A DNA stretch of 16,060 nucleotides from Acidobacteriaceae bacterium (GCA_003135495.1 PLBX01000121.1:592-16651), one strand, 5' to 3'; positions 7,343 through 15,923 are shown, numbered from the stretch's first letter. Notes: generated from the sequence alone by a model not told the origin. Program-made: numbers and translations.

Positions 7343-7841
7343 CGTCGGATCGGGCTGCGGCACTTGCGCTCCTGCTTAGACGTTCCACCCGGGCAGAGGT
7401 TAGGCGTTTCGAATCGTGACGCGTCTCTTCGGGCCTTGCTCCAGACTTTCCCGACCGGTTACTCAACCGGCGTACCTGTGTAGTTTTACACACCGCCGAA
7501 TCGCAGCGGGAGTCGCACCTACAGGTACGTTCAAATAGAGAGGAAAGTTCCGACCACATTCACCACAAATGTCTTCCGTTATCTGCAAGTCATGGTTTGA
7601 GATCGTGATTCATTATATCGTGCCTAGGTTGAGGCCCTGCCGTTTAATAGCACGGTGCCTCCAGAATCACTAGCGTTTGGGTGAAAGATAATGCAACACA
7701 AGCCGCAATTTCTTCTATTTTGAGTAAAACTGCGAATCGTTCCATGAAATGTGCTCTTTAGAGGTCGCTTCTCCTTGCCATGGAGCATCGAAAGATCATA
7801 GAATTAACGCCACTGAAGTCTTTCTTTAGGCAGGCCCCTCT
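7343..7841. other. Divergent intergenic region between ABC ATPase and GWxTD genes
   Basis: About 500 bases without a convincing gene. The ABC-proximal half contains a cluster of inverted repeats (7455-7529, listed separately). The GWxTD-proximal half is AT-richer; TATATC at 7614-7619 is the best -10-like string but has no correctly spaced -35. AGGCAGG at 7828-7834 is a modest ribosome site 7 bases before the GWxTD ATG. The short frame on the minus strand across 7364-7559 is Arg/Ser-rich and lacks a plausible start or conserved look, so I do not call it. Confidence 0.5.
7455..7529 (-). promoter_or_regulatory. Structured leader candidate with mutually exclusive stems upstream of the ABC ATPase
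   Basis: CCGGTT (7455-7460) pairs with AACCGG (7465-7470) around ACTC. TGTGTA (7477-7482) pairs with TACACA (7487-7492) around GTTT. CCGC (7493-7496) can pair with GCGG (7506-7509). A longer-range pair, CGTACCTGT (7471-7479) with ACAGGTACG (7521-7529), overlaps the second hairpin at 7477-7479, so the two cannot form together. If transcribed with the ABC gene this lies 125-200 bases upstream of its ATG. It could be a riboregulator, a nested operator or a small RNA; no known riboswitch class is recognised. Confidence 0.4.
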
Positions 7842-9575
7842 ATGTTCTCCACAGGTTTTCGGAATAGGTTCTTTGTTGCTGCGCTGGTAAGCGCTTTGTC
7901 TTTTGGATGCGCGTCTTTATCGGAAGCACAAGACAAAGATGCTCAAGCGCCCGACAGCAAAGGGTCAACTGCCCAAGGTAACCAGACGGATCCGCTAAAG
8001 CGACCAGTCCCCGAGAAGCAGAGGAAGGCTAATGCGAAAGCGCTCAAGATCGAGTTGAGCAAGACTTATCGCAAGTGGCTTGATGAAGATGTGCGCTGGA
8101 TCATTACCGATCAGGAACGGTCCGCCTTCATGCAGCTTTCGAACGATGAAGAGCGAGACCAGTTCATCGAAGCCTTCTGGCAGCGCCGCGATCCCACACC
8201 TGACACTGAAGAGAACGAGTATAAAGAAGAGCACTATCGACGTATTGCGTACGCCAATGAGCATTACGCGGCGGGGATCCCCGGATGGAAGTCTGACCGC
8301 GGCCGTACTTACATCGTGTTCGGCCCGGCGGATGAAATTGAATCTCATCCTTCGGGCGGCAGCTACGAACGTCCCATGGAAGAGGGCGGAGGAGAGACGT
8401 CAACCTTCCCATTTGAAACCTGGCGCTATCGCTATATCGAGGGAATTGGACAGGAAGTAATGATCGAGTTCGTCGACACATGCATGTGCGGCGACTACCA
8501 CATGACACTGGACCGCTCCGAAAAGGATGCGTTGAAATACACTCCGAACGCTGGATTGACGCTGTACGAGCAAATGGGGATGTCGAGCAAAGCGAGCCGT
8601 TTTACCAACGGCGGCCTCGAGCAACTTGGCCAGTCGCCATTCAACAACGATTTGCAGACCAAAGAATTCGATCGTCTCGAGCAGTTCGCCAAATTACAAG
8701 CAGCCCCGGCGGTGAAGTTCAAGGACCTGGAAGAAGTGGTCAGCCACAAGATCAGCGTGAACCTCATGCCGTTTGATGTGCGGGCCGATTTTGTGAAGGT
8801 CACAAGCGATACAGTGCTGGTTCCAGTTACGATCCAGATCAAAAATCGCGACGTTACATTCCAGAACAAAGATGGCGTGGAACGCGGTACCGTGAATATT
8901 TTCGGACGCGTAACAACGCTTACCGGCAAGATCGTTCAAACCTTTGAGGACACGGTGCAGGTTGATGTCCCGGTTGAGCTCCTGCCCAAGACCGCCGAAA
9001 ATTCGTCGGTGTATTGGAAGGCGCTGCCGCTGCGCATCAGTCAGAATCGCTATCGGCTAGACGTTGTGGTTAAAGATGTGAATGGGGACCGCACGGGAAG
9101 CTGGAGCCACGCAATTGTGATTCCCGATTTCAGCGAGGACAAGCTCAGCAACTCCACCCTGATCATCGCCGATCAGATGGAACCTGTGGCGACAAAAAAT
9201 GTCGGCACCGGCAATTTCGTGATCGGAACCACCAAAGTGCGGCCGCGCGTGGCGCCGTCGGATGGCAAGCCGATTCTTTTTAAGCGCAACCAAAAACTGA
9301 ATTTCTGGATGCAGGTTTATAACCTGAGCGTTGATGAAAAAACGCACAAACCTTCAGCCACTATCGAATATAATGTGACCGACGCTAATAACAAGGCAGT
9401 CATCCATACCGTCGAGTCGACTGACACGATGGGCAATGTGGGTGACCAGGTGACGCTGCAGAAGACCCTGGCGGCTGCGAATCTGCAGCCTGGTTTGTAC
9501 AAGATCGATATCAAAGTGAACGACAAGCTTTCCAAGCAGACGGTAGATCCCACGGCGACTTTTGCGGTGGAGTAA
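7842..9575 (+). CDS. Secreted GWxTD domain-containing protein
   Basis: 577 residues. An N-terminal signal (1-30) has a hydrophobic core FFVAALVSALSFG; Cys23 sits in an imperfect lipobox, so type I cleavage near SEAQ or lipidation are both possible. Residues 31-60 are a polar Pro/Lys/Gln-rich linker. The domain follows: VRWIITDQERSAF (84-96), FWQRRDPTP (112-120), then the family motif GWKSDRGR (148-155, the usual GWxTD with Ser for Thr) and YIVFGPADEIE (157-167), and a WRYRYIEGIGQ strand (194-204). The C-terminal half (about 290-577) looks all-beta with Ig-like strands and ends GLYKIDIKVNDKLSKQTVDPTATFAVE-like. GWxTD proteins are common in Acidobacteriota and some other phyla; the function is not established. 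The next gene begins 30 bases on, implying an operon. Confidence 0.88.
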   Translation: MFSTGFRNRFFVAALVSALSFGCASLSEAQDKDAQAPDSKGSTAQGNQTDPLKRPVPEKQRKANAKALKIELSKTYRKWLDEDVRWIITDQERSAFMQLSNDEERDQFIEAFWQRRDPTPDTEENEYKEEHYRRIAYANEHYAAGIPGWKSDRGRTYIVFGPADEIESHPSGGSYERPMEEGGGETSTFPFETWRYRYIEGIGQEVMIEFVDTCMCGDYHMTLDRSEKDALKYTPNAGLTLYEQMGMSSKASRFTNGGLEQLGQSPFNNDLQTKEFDRLEQFAKLQAAPAVKFKDLEEVVSHKISVNLMPFDVRADFVKVTSDTVLVPVTIQIKNRDVTFQNKDGVERGTVNIFGRVTTLTGKIVQTFEDTVQVDVPVELLPKTAENSSVYWKALPLRISQNRYRLDVVVKDVNGDRTGSWSHAIVIPDFSEDKLSNSTLIIADQMEPVATKNVGTGNFVIGTTKVRPRVAPSDGKPILFKRNQKLNFWMQVYNLSVDEKTHKPSATIEYNVTDANNKAVIHTVESTDTMGNVGDQVTLQKTLAAANLQPGLYKIDIKVNDKLSKQTVDPTATFAVE

Positions 9576-9590
9576 GCTCAGCGATCTTCC

Positions 9591-9598
9591 AAGGTGGT
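9591..9598 (+). promoter_or_regulatory. Ribosome binding site deciding the CnaB-barrel start
   Basis: AAGGTGGT differs at one base from AAGGAGGT and lies 7 bases before ATG 9606. The in-frame GTG at 9594 falls inside it and is therefore an unlikely start. Confidence 0.6.
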
Positions 9599-9605
9599 AG
9601 GCGGA

Positions 9606-11342
9606 ATGCTCCGAAGGTTCGAGGTTTTCGTACTTGTCGCAACCGTGCTTATCTTTACCGTGAGCATGGCTCCTTCGGCGTGGTGTGAGAACTCTCATGT
9701 GGGCTCGGGGGCGATCACCGGTTACGTTCGCGATGGAAGCGGTGCTCCGCAGATGGGAGCGGCAGTCGAAGTGCTTGGCTCTGCCGCCCAAGCGCTGAAA
9801 GTTTTCACCGATGACCGCGGTTTTTATTCCATAGCGAGCCTGCTGCCTGGAACGTATAGCCTGAAGATCAGCGCACCCGCCTTTCTCCCCTCCTTGAGAG
9901 AAAAAATTGACGTTCGTGCTGGAGCGAAGGCGATGGTCAACGTTACGCTGACTACTCTCTTCGAAGCGATTCAGTTAGTCCCTCTGCGCAGTCCGGTCGA
10001 TGATGACGACTGGAAATGGACGTTGCGCTCGGTTTCAAACCGTCCGATATTGCGCGTGCTTCCTGACGGCACGACCGCAGTCGCTCAAACCGGGGAATCC
10101 GCCGATCACGATCTGAAGGGTACCTTTACTCTAATGGGCGGATCGCAAGGGCAAGGTTTCGGCGGCCCCCACGACATGAATGCCGGGTTCGATATTGAAC
10201 GATCGCTGCTATCGACCGGCACGCTGCGACTCAGTGGCAATGTTGGCTATGGAGTGGACGCACAGGGCATTCCGGCGGCGGAGCTTCGAACCAGCTACAC
10301 AAATCGTTTCAACGGAGTTTTCGAACCTTCCGTAGCCATCACCGCTCTTCGGCTCAACTCGCCAGATTCGAACTCCATGCCTGGGGGATCGCTGCAGGCT
10401 CTGTCCATGACAAGTACGGACCGCATTGTTCTTGGCGACAAGATTGAAATGAAGGTTGGAAGTGAACTGCAGACGATTCAGTTCATGGGCCGGGTCCATG
10501 CGTTCAAGCCTTTCGGGACGGCAGATTTTCATGTGACGCCGAACACTGTCGTCGAATATCAGTACGCGAGTTCGCTTCCGGATTCTTCGCTGGCGGATGG
10601 TTTCGGCGAGCGTTTCAATTCTGCTTCCGCGGATCTGAACGAGACGGCGCCGCGAATGAGCATAAGCGGTTTCTCGCCTGCAGTGGAACGTGCCCGGCAT
10701 CAGGAGTTGTCAGTTTCGCAGCGCATCGGCAAGAACAATATGCAGGTGGCGTTTTATTCGGACAGCTTTGTTGATCCGGTGCTGACCGGGCTTGGCGATG
10801 TGACGGCGGAGTTTGGCGAAGTGCTGCCCGACTTGTATTCGGGAACTTTTAACTATCAGGGAAACGATTTTTCAACGCGCGGGATGAGAGTGGTGTTGCA
10901 ACGCAAGCTGCTTTCCGATCTGACTGCCACGCTGGATTACGCGTATGGCGGTGCTCTTGGCCTCTCACAGCCGGATGTTCAGTTGCAGGATGCGCGGGCG
11001 TCGATTCGCTCGGAGCGGTATCAATCAGCTGCGGTGAAGTTCAGTGGATCCATTCCAAAGACGAAAACCCGCTGGATCGCATCGTACCGATACTCGGGCG
11101 ATCATACTCTGACCCCAGTCGACGAGTTTAATAGCTCAGCGGGCCGCTCAGATCCCTTCTTGAATGTTTGCGTTCGCCAACCCATTCCCGCCAGCTTTCT
11201 CGCCGGACACATGGAAATTCTCATGGAACTCCGAAACCTGCTAGCGCAAGGTTACGTTCCAGTGATGGGAAGCGACGGACAAACGGTTTACCTCGTGCAG
11301 TCCGCCAGATCGGTGCGCGGCGGCGTGGCCTTCAGCTTTTAA
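9606..11342 (+). CDS. CnaB/carboxypeptidase-regulatory domain protein with probable outer-membrane beta-barrel
   Basis: 578 residues from ATG 9606. Residues 1-27 are a signal peptide (hydrophobic VFVLVATVLIFTVSM, cleavage near SAWC). Residues about 34-118 are a carboxypeptidase-regulatory-like (CnaB-type) fold: GAITGYVRDGSGAPQMGAAVEV, TDDRGFYSIASLLPGTYSLKIS, then a terminal beta strand. An acidic patch PVDDDDWKW follows (130-138). The remaining 430 residues are alternating polar/hydrophobic strands with frequent aromatic ends, and the protein finishes RGGVAFSF with a terminal Phe, as outer-membrane barrels do. No TonB plug motifs are seen, so this is not an ordinary TonB-dependent receptor. 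It follows the GWxTD gene by 30 bases, so the two are probably cotranscribed and may act together at the outer membrane. Function unknown; barrel inferred from sequence pattern. Confidence 0.75.
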   Translation: MLRRFEVFVLVATVLIFTVSMAPSAWCENSHVGSGAITGYVRDGSGAPQMGAAVEVLGSAAQALKVFTDDRGFYSIASLLPGTYSLKISAPAFLPSLREKIDVRAGAKAMVNVTLTTLFEAIQLVPLRSPVDDDDWKWTLRSVSNRPILRVLPDGTTAVAQTGESADHDLKGTFTLMGGSQGQGFGGPHDMNAGFDIERSLLSTGTLRLSGNVGYGVDAQGIPAAELRTSYTNRFNGVFEPSVAITALRLNSPDSNSMPGGSLQALSMTSTDRIVLGDKIEMKVGSELQTIQFMGRVHAFKPFGTADFHVTPNTVVEYQYASSLPDSSLADGFGERFNSASADLNETAPRMSISGFSPAVERARHQELSVSQRIGKNNMQVAFYSDSFVDPVLTGLGDVTAEFGEVLPDLYSGTFNYQGNDFSTRGMRVVLQRKLLSDLTATLDYAYGGALGLSQPDVQLQDARASIRSERYQSAAVKFSGSIPKTKTRWIASYRYSGDHTLTPVDEFNSSAGRSDPFLNVCVRQPIPASFLAGHMEILMELRNLLAQGYVPVMGSDGQTVYLVQSARSVRGGVAFSF

Positions 11343-11470
11343 ATTAACCGACTCTCGCTATTACAATCCGTAATTTCATAGTTTGTTCCGATCTCTCCCG
11401 CCATATGACTAATCGCTTGCATCACTATTTGTCGTGAAGTTAAACACTGCTCTTTGCGCTGCTACTCGTT

Positions 11471-11476
11471 TATAAT
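11471..11476 (+). promoter_or_regulatory. Possible -10 box for the TonB-dependent receptor gene
   Basis: A perfect TATAAT 80 bases before the ATG at 11557 would start transcription near 11483. No good -35 is found 16-18 bases upstream, so this is a candidate only. The 214-base gap has no terminator for the upstream unit that I can see. Confidence 0.35.
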
Positions 11477-11556
11477 TCCGCGATCTCACAGGACAGTTGT
11501 TTTCTGCTCGCAGATCGCAAGTACGTTTGCCTCTGTGAACACAAGGAGAACCGGCA

Positions 11557-14500
11557 ATGAAGCTGCGTTTATTGGTGGTCTTTGTTCTACTCTCCGTTCT
11601 GCTCCCGACGACCGTGCTCGTAGGTCAGACTTTTCGTGGAACAATTCTCGGCACGGTAACGGACTCGACTGGCGCTGTGCTTGGCGGCGCCTCAGTTAAG
11701 GTTCGCAACGTGGGAACCGGGCAGGAGCGGTCTGCGACGACCAGTGCGGATGGGAGCTATGTGGTCCCTGAACTACCCATAGGGACCTACAACGTCACCG
11801 TCACCCAGACTGGATTCAAGACCTTCGAAGCCACTAACGTAACGGTCGACGTCGCCACCGAGCGTCGCGTTGATGCAGCCCTAACAACCGGAGCAGTCTC
11901 CACGCGAGTTGAAGTTTCGGGCGACGAATTGCCACTGGTGGAGTCGACCTCCTCGGAACTGGGCGGCACGTTGACGACCGAAGCGATCGAGAACATCCCG
12001 GTGAACGGTCGCGATTATACGAAACTGATTTATCTCAACCCTGGTGTCTCCGGATCACCTGATCAGATCTCCGATTCTCCGGGATCGTTCGGCACGTTTT
12101 CGATGAACGGCTCGCGCGGCCGAGCTAATAATTTTCTGCTTGATGGGACCGATATGAACGACGGCTTCCGCAACGATCCGGCCATAAACGAAGCTGGCGT
12201 GTTCGGAGATCCCGCGACAATCCTGCCTCTTGATGCGGTTGCGGAACTCCGTGTTCTTTCAAACTATGAAGCGGAGTACGGACGCAATAGCGGCGCAGTA
12301 ATCAACATTGTCACAAAGAGCGGAACTAACAAATTGCACGGTTCGCTCCTGGAGTACAACCGCACCAGTTCAATCGGTGGTGCGCGGAACTTCTTCAACA
12401 CGGTTGGATCGCAAGATCCATTTCATAACAATCAGTTTGGGGGATCGTTGGGCGGTCCAATCATCAAGGATCGAACGTTCTTTTACGTGGATTATGAAGG
12501 GCAGCGGGAATCAGGAGCGCAGTCCGGAACAAGTTGTGTACCTGACCCAACGGTGATTGCGGCTGCGGAGGCCGACATTGCCGCGAGGGGAGAGGTTGTG
12601 AATCCAGTAATGCAAGCGTTGCTGGCAAGAAATCCCTGGCCGGCCCCGAACCTTGTCTCTGGCGTCAGCGATACAACCGGTTGTTCCGCCGCTAACCTTT
12701 CGCTTTCCACCTTGTTCAGAAATCGCGTGGACAGCATGATTGCCAAGGTGGATCACAACTTCAATTCGAATAACCTGCTGACAGGCCGATATTATTTTGG
12801 CGATAGCGATCAAAGCTTCCCGTTTGCGCAGTTGGCGGGCGGATTGCTTCCAGGGTTTAATACCATTACTCCGACTCGCGTCCAATTGGTTTCGCTGTCT
12901 TATGTGAAGGTGATGGGAACATCGCTGAACGAGGCCCGCCTGGGCTGGAACCGTTTTGCGGAGGGTTTCTTTCCGCAGGATCACAATTTCAATCCGGCCT
13001 CGATCGGATTGGATACGGGTGTTACCTCGCCCTATGATTTTGGCTTGCCAAAAATTTCGGTTGGCGGGTTTTCCGTAATCGGCGCGACTAACTCGGTGCC
13101 GAGGTCGCGCGTGGATTCCAACTGGCACTTCATCGACAATTATGGATGGAAATCGGGCCGTCACGATTTCAAGGTTGGTTATGAATTCCGGCGAACGACA
13201 ATCCAGTTAATCCAAGACAATACTTTCCGCGGCAGGCTCACATTCGGCAGCATTGCAGACCCGAATGGCGGAGTCACTCCGTTGCCGCCGCTTGAAGCTT
13301 TTTTGGAAGGGACACCCAGTGGGGGCAAAGAGACGCAGGGTAACAGCAAGCGTCACTCCTTCGAAAATAATCATGGATTCTATTTCCAGGACAGTTTCCG
13401 GGTAACTCCTCGCTTAACCATGAACTATGGCATGCGCTGGGATTATTTTGGCGTAGTGGGCGAGAAAAACAACCTGTTCTATCAGTTAGATCCGACTTCT
13501 GCCACTGATCTGTCGCCCACGAATCAGCTCTACAACAAGGACTACAACAATTTTGCGCCGCGCATCGGTTTGGCCTACGATGTTGCGGGCAAGGGAAAAA
13601 CTGTGGTTCGAGCGGGATGGGGATTGTTCTATGACGCATTTGCGCAGGACATTTTCCTTGGCCACGCTCCCTACAATTGCGCTTTCTGTCCTGGACCGGC
13701 CTACACTGGCATCGGGCCTTCTCCTATCTTGTCGTCAACCTCACCCGTCGCGACGATCACCGCAGGTGTGCCGATCTTTTCGGGATATTCCGGTTTATCG
13801 GACTACTTCGGTACGGATAGAAACATTCGCACTCCCTATACCCAGAATTTCAACCTGAACTTGCAGCAGCAATTTGGCAAAGCGGTGGTCGAAGTGGGAT
13901 ACGTGGGGGCGCGGGGCACCAAGCTGTTCCGATTCCGCGATATTAATCAGCCCACCCAGGCGCAGATCACTGCGTACGATACTTCTGCCGCTCAGTGTAA
14001 CGGCGCGGTCCTGCCGAACTGTCCTATCGCCGGATTTGACGGGCCGGACGGCGCGAACTTCAACGTGCCCCGCACCGCCTATCCTGCGTTGTTCTACGTT
14101 AATCGGGAAGAATCGTCTGCGAGCTCTACGTATCACTCGTTGCAAACCAGCTTGCGGACCAACAGCTGGCATGGCGTGACTAGCGCTGTCAACTTTGTCT
14201 GGTCTCATTCCATCGACAACGCGAGCGACAGCGAGGATTTCATTCCGAACGCAGCCCAACCGAATAATAGTTTCGCGCCGAATCTGGAACGCGGAAATTC
14301 CAACTTCGATATACGCCGCCGTTTCACATGGAACTTCGGCTATCTGCTTCCTCACATGGATGGGGGAATGTCGAAGTTGAAAAATGGCTGGGGATTCGAT
14401 GGAGTACTTAACCTTCAAGACGGCCAGCCTTTTCAGCTCAACTACAACTTCGAGGGCGACTATTCAGGATCGGGCGAAGGGTTTGACCGCCCCGATATAG

Positions 14501-14952
14501 TTGGTCCGATTCGTTATGGATCCGGGCCTACCAGTGTTGACCTTTCGTCTTTCCATGTGCCTTGCACTTTTGGGAATACGACAGCAGTTTCTTCCTCAGG
14601 CGACAGCAACTGCCTGGCGGGAACCAGACACTTCGGCGACATGGGCCGCAATAGCCTTCGCGGGCCCGCGTTTAAGGAAATGAACTTCTCCATCTTCAAG
14701 AACACGGATCTGGCGGAGCACATTGTTCTGCAATTCAGGGCTGAGTTCTTCAACATTTTCAACCATCCCAATTTCGCCAATCCCAACTTACCGAACTTCA
14801 TCACAGATCCCGCGACCAATGGCCTCGACGCCTCTGGACGCGGTATTGGCAACTTAGGACTGAGCGCGACGGGCGACGTAGGTATCGGCAACCCGTTCCT
14901 GGGTGGAGGCGGCCCGCGCGGAACGCAATTCGCTCTTAAACTTACTTTCTAG
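11557..14952 (+). CDS. Oar-like TonB-dependent receptor with N-terminal CnaB-type domain
   Basis: 1131 residues, the normal size for acidobacterial Oar-like receptors. Start ATG 11557 has AAGGAG at 11543-11548, 8 bases upstream. Residues 1-23 are a signal peptide ending near VGQ. Residues 26-110 are the carboxypeptidase-regulatory domain (RGTILGTVTDSTGAVLGGASV, TSADGSYVVPELPIGTYNVTV). The plug spans about 125-255 and includes ENIPVNGRDYTKLIYLNPG (145-163), FSMNGSRGRANNFLLDGTD (181-199) and YGRNSGAVINIVTKSGTN (241-258). The rest is a 22-strand-type barrel ending TQFALKLTF with a terminal Phe. It should sit in the outer membrane and import a ligand using TonB/ExbBD energy; large complex ligands such as glycans or peptides are possible, but the substrate cannot be read. 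It lies 214 bases after the CnaB-barrel gene in the same direction and is closed by a strong terminator. Confidence 0.93.
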   Translation: MKLRLLVVFVLLSVLLPTTVLVGQTFRGTILGTVTDSTGAVLGGASVKVRNVGTGQERSATTSADGSYVVPELPIGTYNVTVTQTGFKTFEATNVTVDVATERRVDAALTTGAVSTRVEVSGDELPLVESTSSELGGTLTTEAIENIPVNGRDYTKLIYLNPGVSGSPDQISDSPGSFGTFSMNGSRGRANNFLLDGTDMNDGFRNDPAINEAGVFGDPATILPLDAVAELRVLSNYEAEYGRNSGAVINIVTKSGTNKLHGSLLEYNRTSSIGGARNFFNTVGSQDPFHNNQFGGSLGGPIIKDRTFFYVDYEGQRESGAQSGTSCVPDPTVIAAAEADIAARGEVVNPVMQALLARNPWPAPNLVSGVSDTTGCSAANLSLSTLFRNRVDSMIAKVDHNFNSNNLLTGRYYFGDSDQSFPFAQLAGGLLPGFNTITPTRVQLVSLSYVKVMGTSLNEARLGWNRFAEGFFPQDHNFNPASIGLDTGVTSPYDFGLPKISVGGFSVIGATNSVPRSRVDSNWHFIDNYGWKSGRHDFKVGYEFRRTTIQLIQDNTFRGRLTFGSIADPNGGVTPLPPLEAFLEGTPSGGKETQGNSKRHSFENNHGFYFQDSFRVTPRLTMNYGMRWDYFGVVGEKNNLFYQLDPTSATDLSPTNQLYNKDYNNFAPRIGLAYDVAGKGKTVVRAGWGLFYDAFAQDIFLGHAPYNCAFCPGPAYTGIGPSPILSSTSPVATITAGVPIFSGYSGLSDYFGTDRNIRTPYTQNFNLNLQQQFGKAVVEVGYVGARGTKLFRFRDINQPTQAQITAYDTSAAQCNGAVLPNCPIAGFDGPDGANFNVPRTAYPALFYVNREESSASSTYHSLQTSLRTNSWHGVTSAVNFVWSHSIDNASDSEDFIPNAAQPNNSFAPNLERGNSNFDIRRRFTWNFGYLLPHMDGGMSKLKNGWGFDGVLNLQDGQPFQLNYNFEGDYSGSGEGFDRPDIVGPIRYGSGPTSVDLSSFHVPCTFGNTTAVSSSGDSNCLAGTRHFGDMGRNSLRGPAFKEMNFSIFKNTDLAEHIVLQFRAEFFNIFNHPNFANPNLPNFITDPATNGLDASGRGIGNLGLSATGDVGIGNPFLGGGGPRGTQFALKLTF

Positions 14953-14973
14953 CGACATTCAAGTCTTTTCCCG

Positions 14974-15004
14974 ACTCCTCCCGCTAAGCTGGGAGGAGTT
15001 TTTT
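14974..15004 (+). terminator. Rho-independent terminator of the TonB-dependent receptor gene
   Basis: ACTCCTCCC (14974-14982) and GGGAGGAGT (14991-14999) are perfect 9-bp arms around an 8-base loop, followed at once by a run of T to 15004. It lies 22 bases after the stop codon. Confidence 0.92.
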
Positions 15005-15054
15005 ATTTGAGAGGTTCCACGTTCTGTGTGATCTGGAGTACACTTCCACAGCAT

Positions 15055-15378
15055 ATGTCCGACAAAGCCGCGTCCGATCGCCGTGCTCGGCACCGCCTTC
15101 CGGTGCGTGTGCCGGTCAAAGTGCGTCATCAGGGAGATGAACACTCGGGCTTGACTCGTGATCTCAGCTCAACGGGCGTATTTCTTTATTCCGAGACCGG
15201 CATGAAACCGGGCTCCAAGCTAGAGTTGGTCATCATGTTGCCTCCGGGGATGGGCATGGGTCCCGGCGGATGGACGATGTGCGAAGCTTCGGTGGTGCGG
15301 GTCGAGCAATCTAACGGCAAGAATGTCGGTATTGCCGCAACGCTCGATCGCATAGCCCTGTTGCCAGAGATCAGCTAA
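15055..15378 (+). CDS. Small PilZ-domain protein, probable c-di-GMP binder
   Basis: 107 residues from ATG 15055. An in-frame TTG at 15007 would overlap the terminator's T-run and adds a Cys/Trp-containing stretch without family similarity, so the ATG is preferred although its ribosome site is weak (GGAG at 15035-15038 is 16 bases away). The PilZ signature is present: an Arg-rich stretch DRRARHRLPVRVPV near the N-terminus supplies the RxxxR part, and TRDLSSTGVFLYS gives DxSxxG (DLSSTG). These bind cyclic di-GMP in characterised members. The protein is a single domain with no signal peptide or membrane segment, so it is a cytoplasmic effector that presumably acts on a partner. Nothing nearby is a motility or cellulose gene. 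Confidence 0.85.
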   Translation: MSDKAASDRRARHRLPVRVPVKVRHQGDEHSGLTRDLSSTGVFLYSETGMKPGSKLELVIMLPPGMGMGPGGWTMCEASVVRVEQSNGKNVGIAATLDRIALLPEIS

Positions 15379-15578
15379 AAACGAGAATTATGGCAGGCGG
15401 GGGGCCGTCCCGCTCGTTATCAAACTTAGCGAAATCGAGCTCAGCGAACCGCAGAGAGCCTCCAGAAATATTTTGTACCAACGGGCAAAAGATTCTTCCC
15501 ATTCAACCGCCGCGAATGCAATAATGACCCACTCCAAAAAACAAGGCTTTTTTCAGCCTCCCCCAGGTGAGCCAGGTC
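15379..15578. other. Intergenic region before the 114-residue protein gene
   Basis: 200 bases. GCGGG near 15393 and CCCGC near 15411 can form a short GC hairpin soon after the PilZ stop but lack a U-tract. A6-N6-T6 (15536-15553) and the overlapping AGGCT/AGCCT pair (15544-15559) lie just before the ribosome site. No clear promoter is seen. Confidence 0.4.
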
Positions 15579-15923
15579 ATGTGGATTGAAAAACTCACCG
15601 ACGGCGTTGTCGAACTCGATACGCCGATCGGTTCTCGCTACTTACAGCCAAGTCTTGTACAGCGCGTATTTCTGCTGTGGACATTCCGCAACTTTTGTTC
15701 GTTGCCCCAATCCGTGCTCCGCCCGTGGGAGCGCCGCTTGATTGACGGCTTATCGAGTGACAATCGATTCGTGTCTTTAAGTACTGCGTTGGCCGTCGAT
15801 CGTCCAATCATAGGAAAAGTCGAGCGTCGACCGCCGCAGGCTGATATAGAAGTGTTGCCAGTGCGCAAACCCGTGTCCGCTTCGGAGTCGTCGGAGCCCA
15901 GCCGCGAAGCCGCTTCAGCCTAG
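15579..15923 (+). CDS. Small conserved-looking protein of unknown function
   Basis: 114 residues from ATG 15579, which has AGGTGA at 15565-15570 eight bases upstream; a GTG at 15567 in frame would add four residues but overlaps that site. The N-terminal 75 residues (WIEKLTDGVVELDTPIG, then LQPSLVQRVFLLWTFRNFCSLPQSVL, RPWERRLIDGL) are rich in aromatic and hydrophobic residues and look like a compact fold, possibly with a short amphipathic or membrane-touching helix near 30-42. The tail (about 85-114) is polar, Pro/Ser/Glu-rich and probably disordered. No signal peptide, no catalytic motif. I do not recognise a family; coding character and the ribosome site make it a real gene. Confidence 0.65.
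   Translation: MWIEKLTDGVVELDTPIGSRYLQPSLVQRVFLLWTFRNFCSLPQSVLRPWERRLIDGLSSDNRFVSLSTALAVDRPIIGKVERRPPQADIEVLPVRKPVSASESSEPSREAASA

Noticed and set aside
7299..7559. Possible small gene on the minus strand upstream of the ABC ATPase
   Set aside because: Low-complexity Arg/Ser-rich translation overlapping the ABC start in another frame, crossing the inverted repeats; no support for a start.
12511..13164. 217-codon frame on the minus strand inside the TonB receptor gene
   Set aside because: Shadow of the plus-strand receptor, with Arg/His-rich composition and no recognisable motif.
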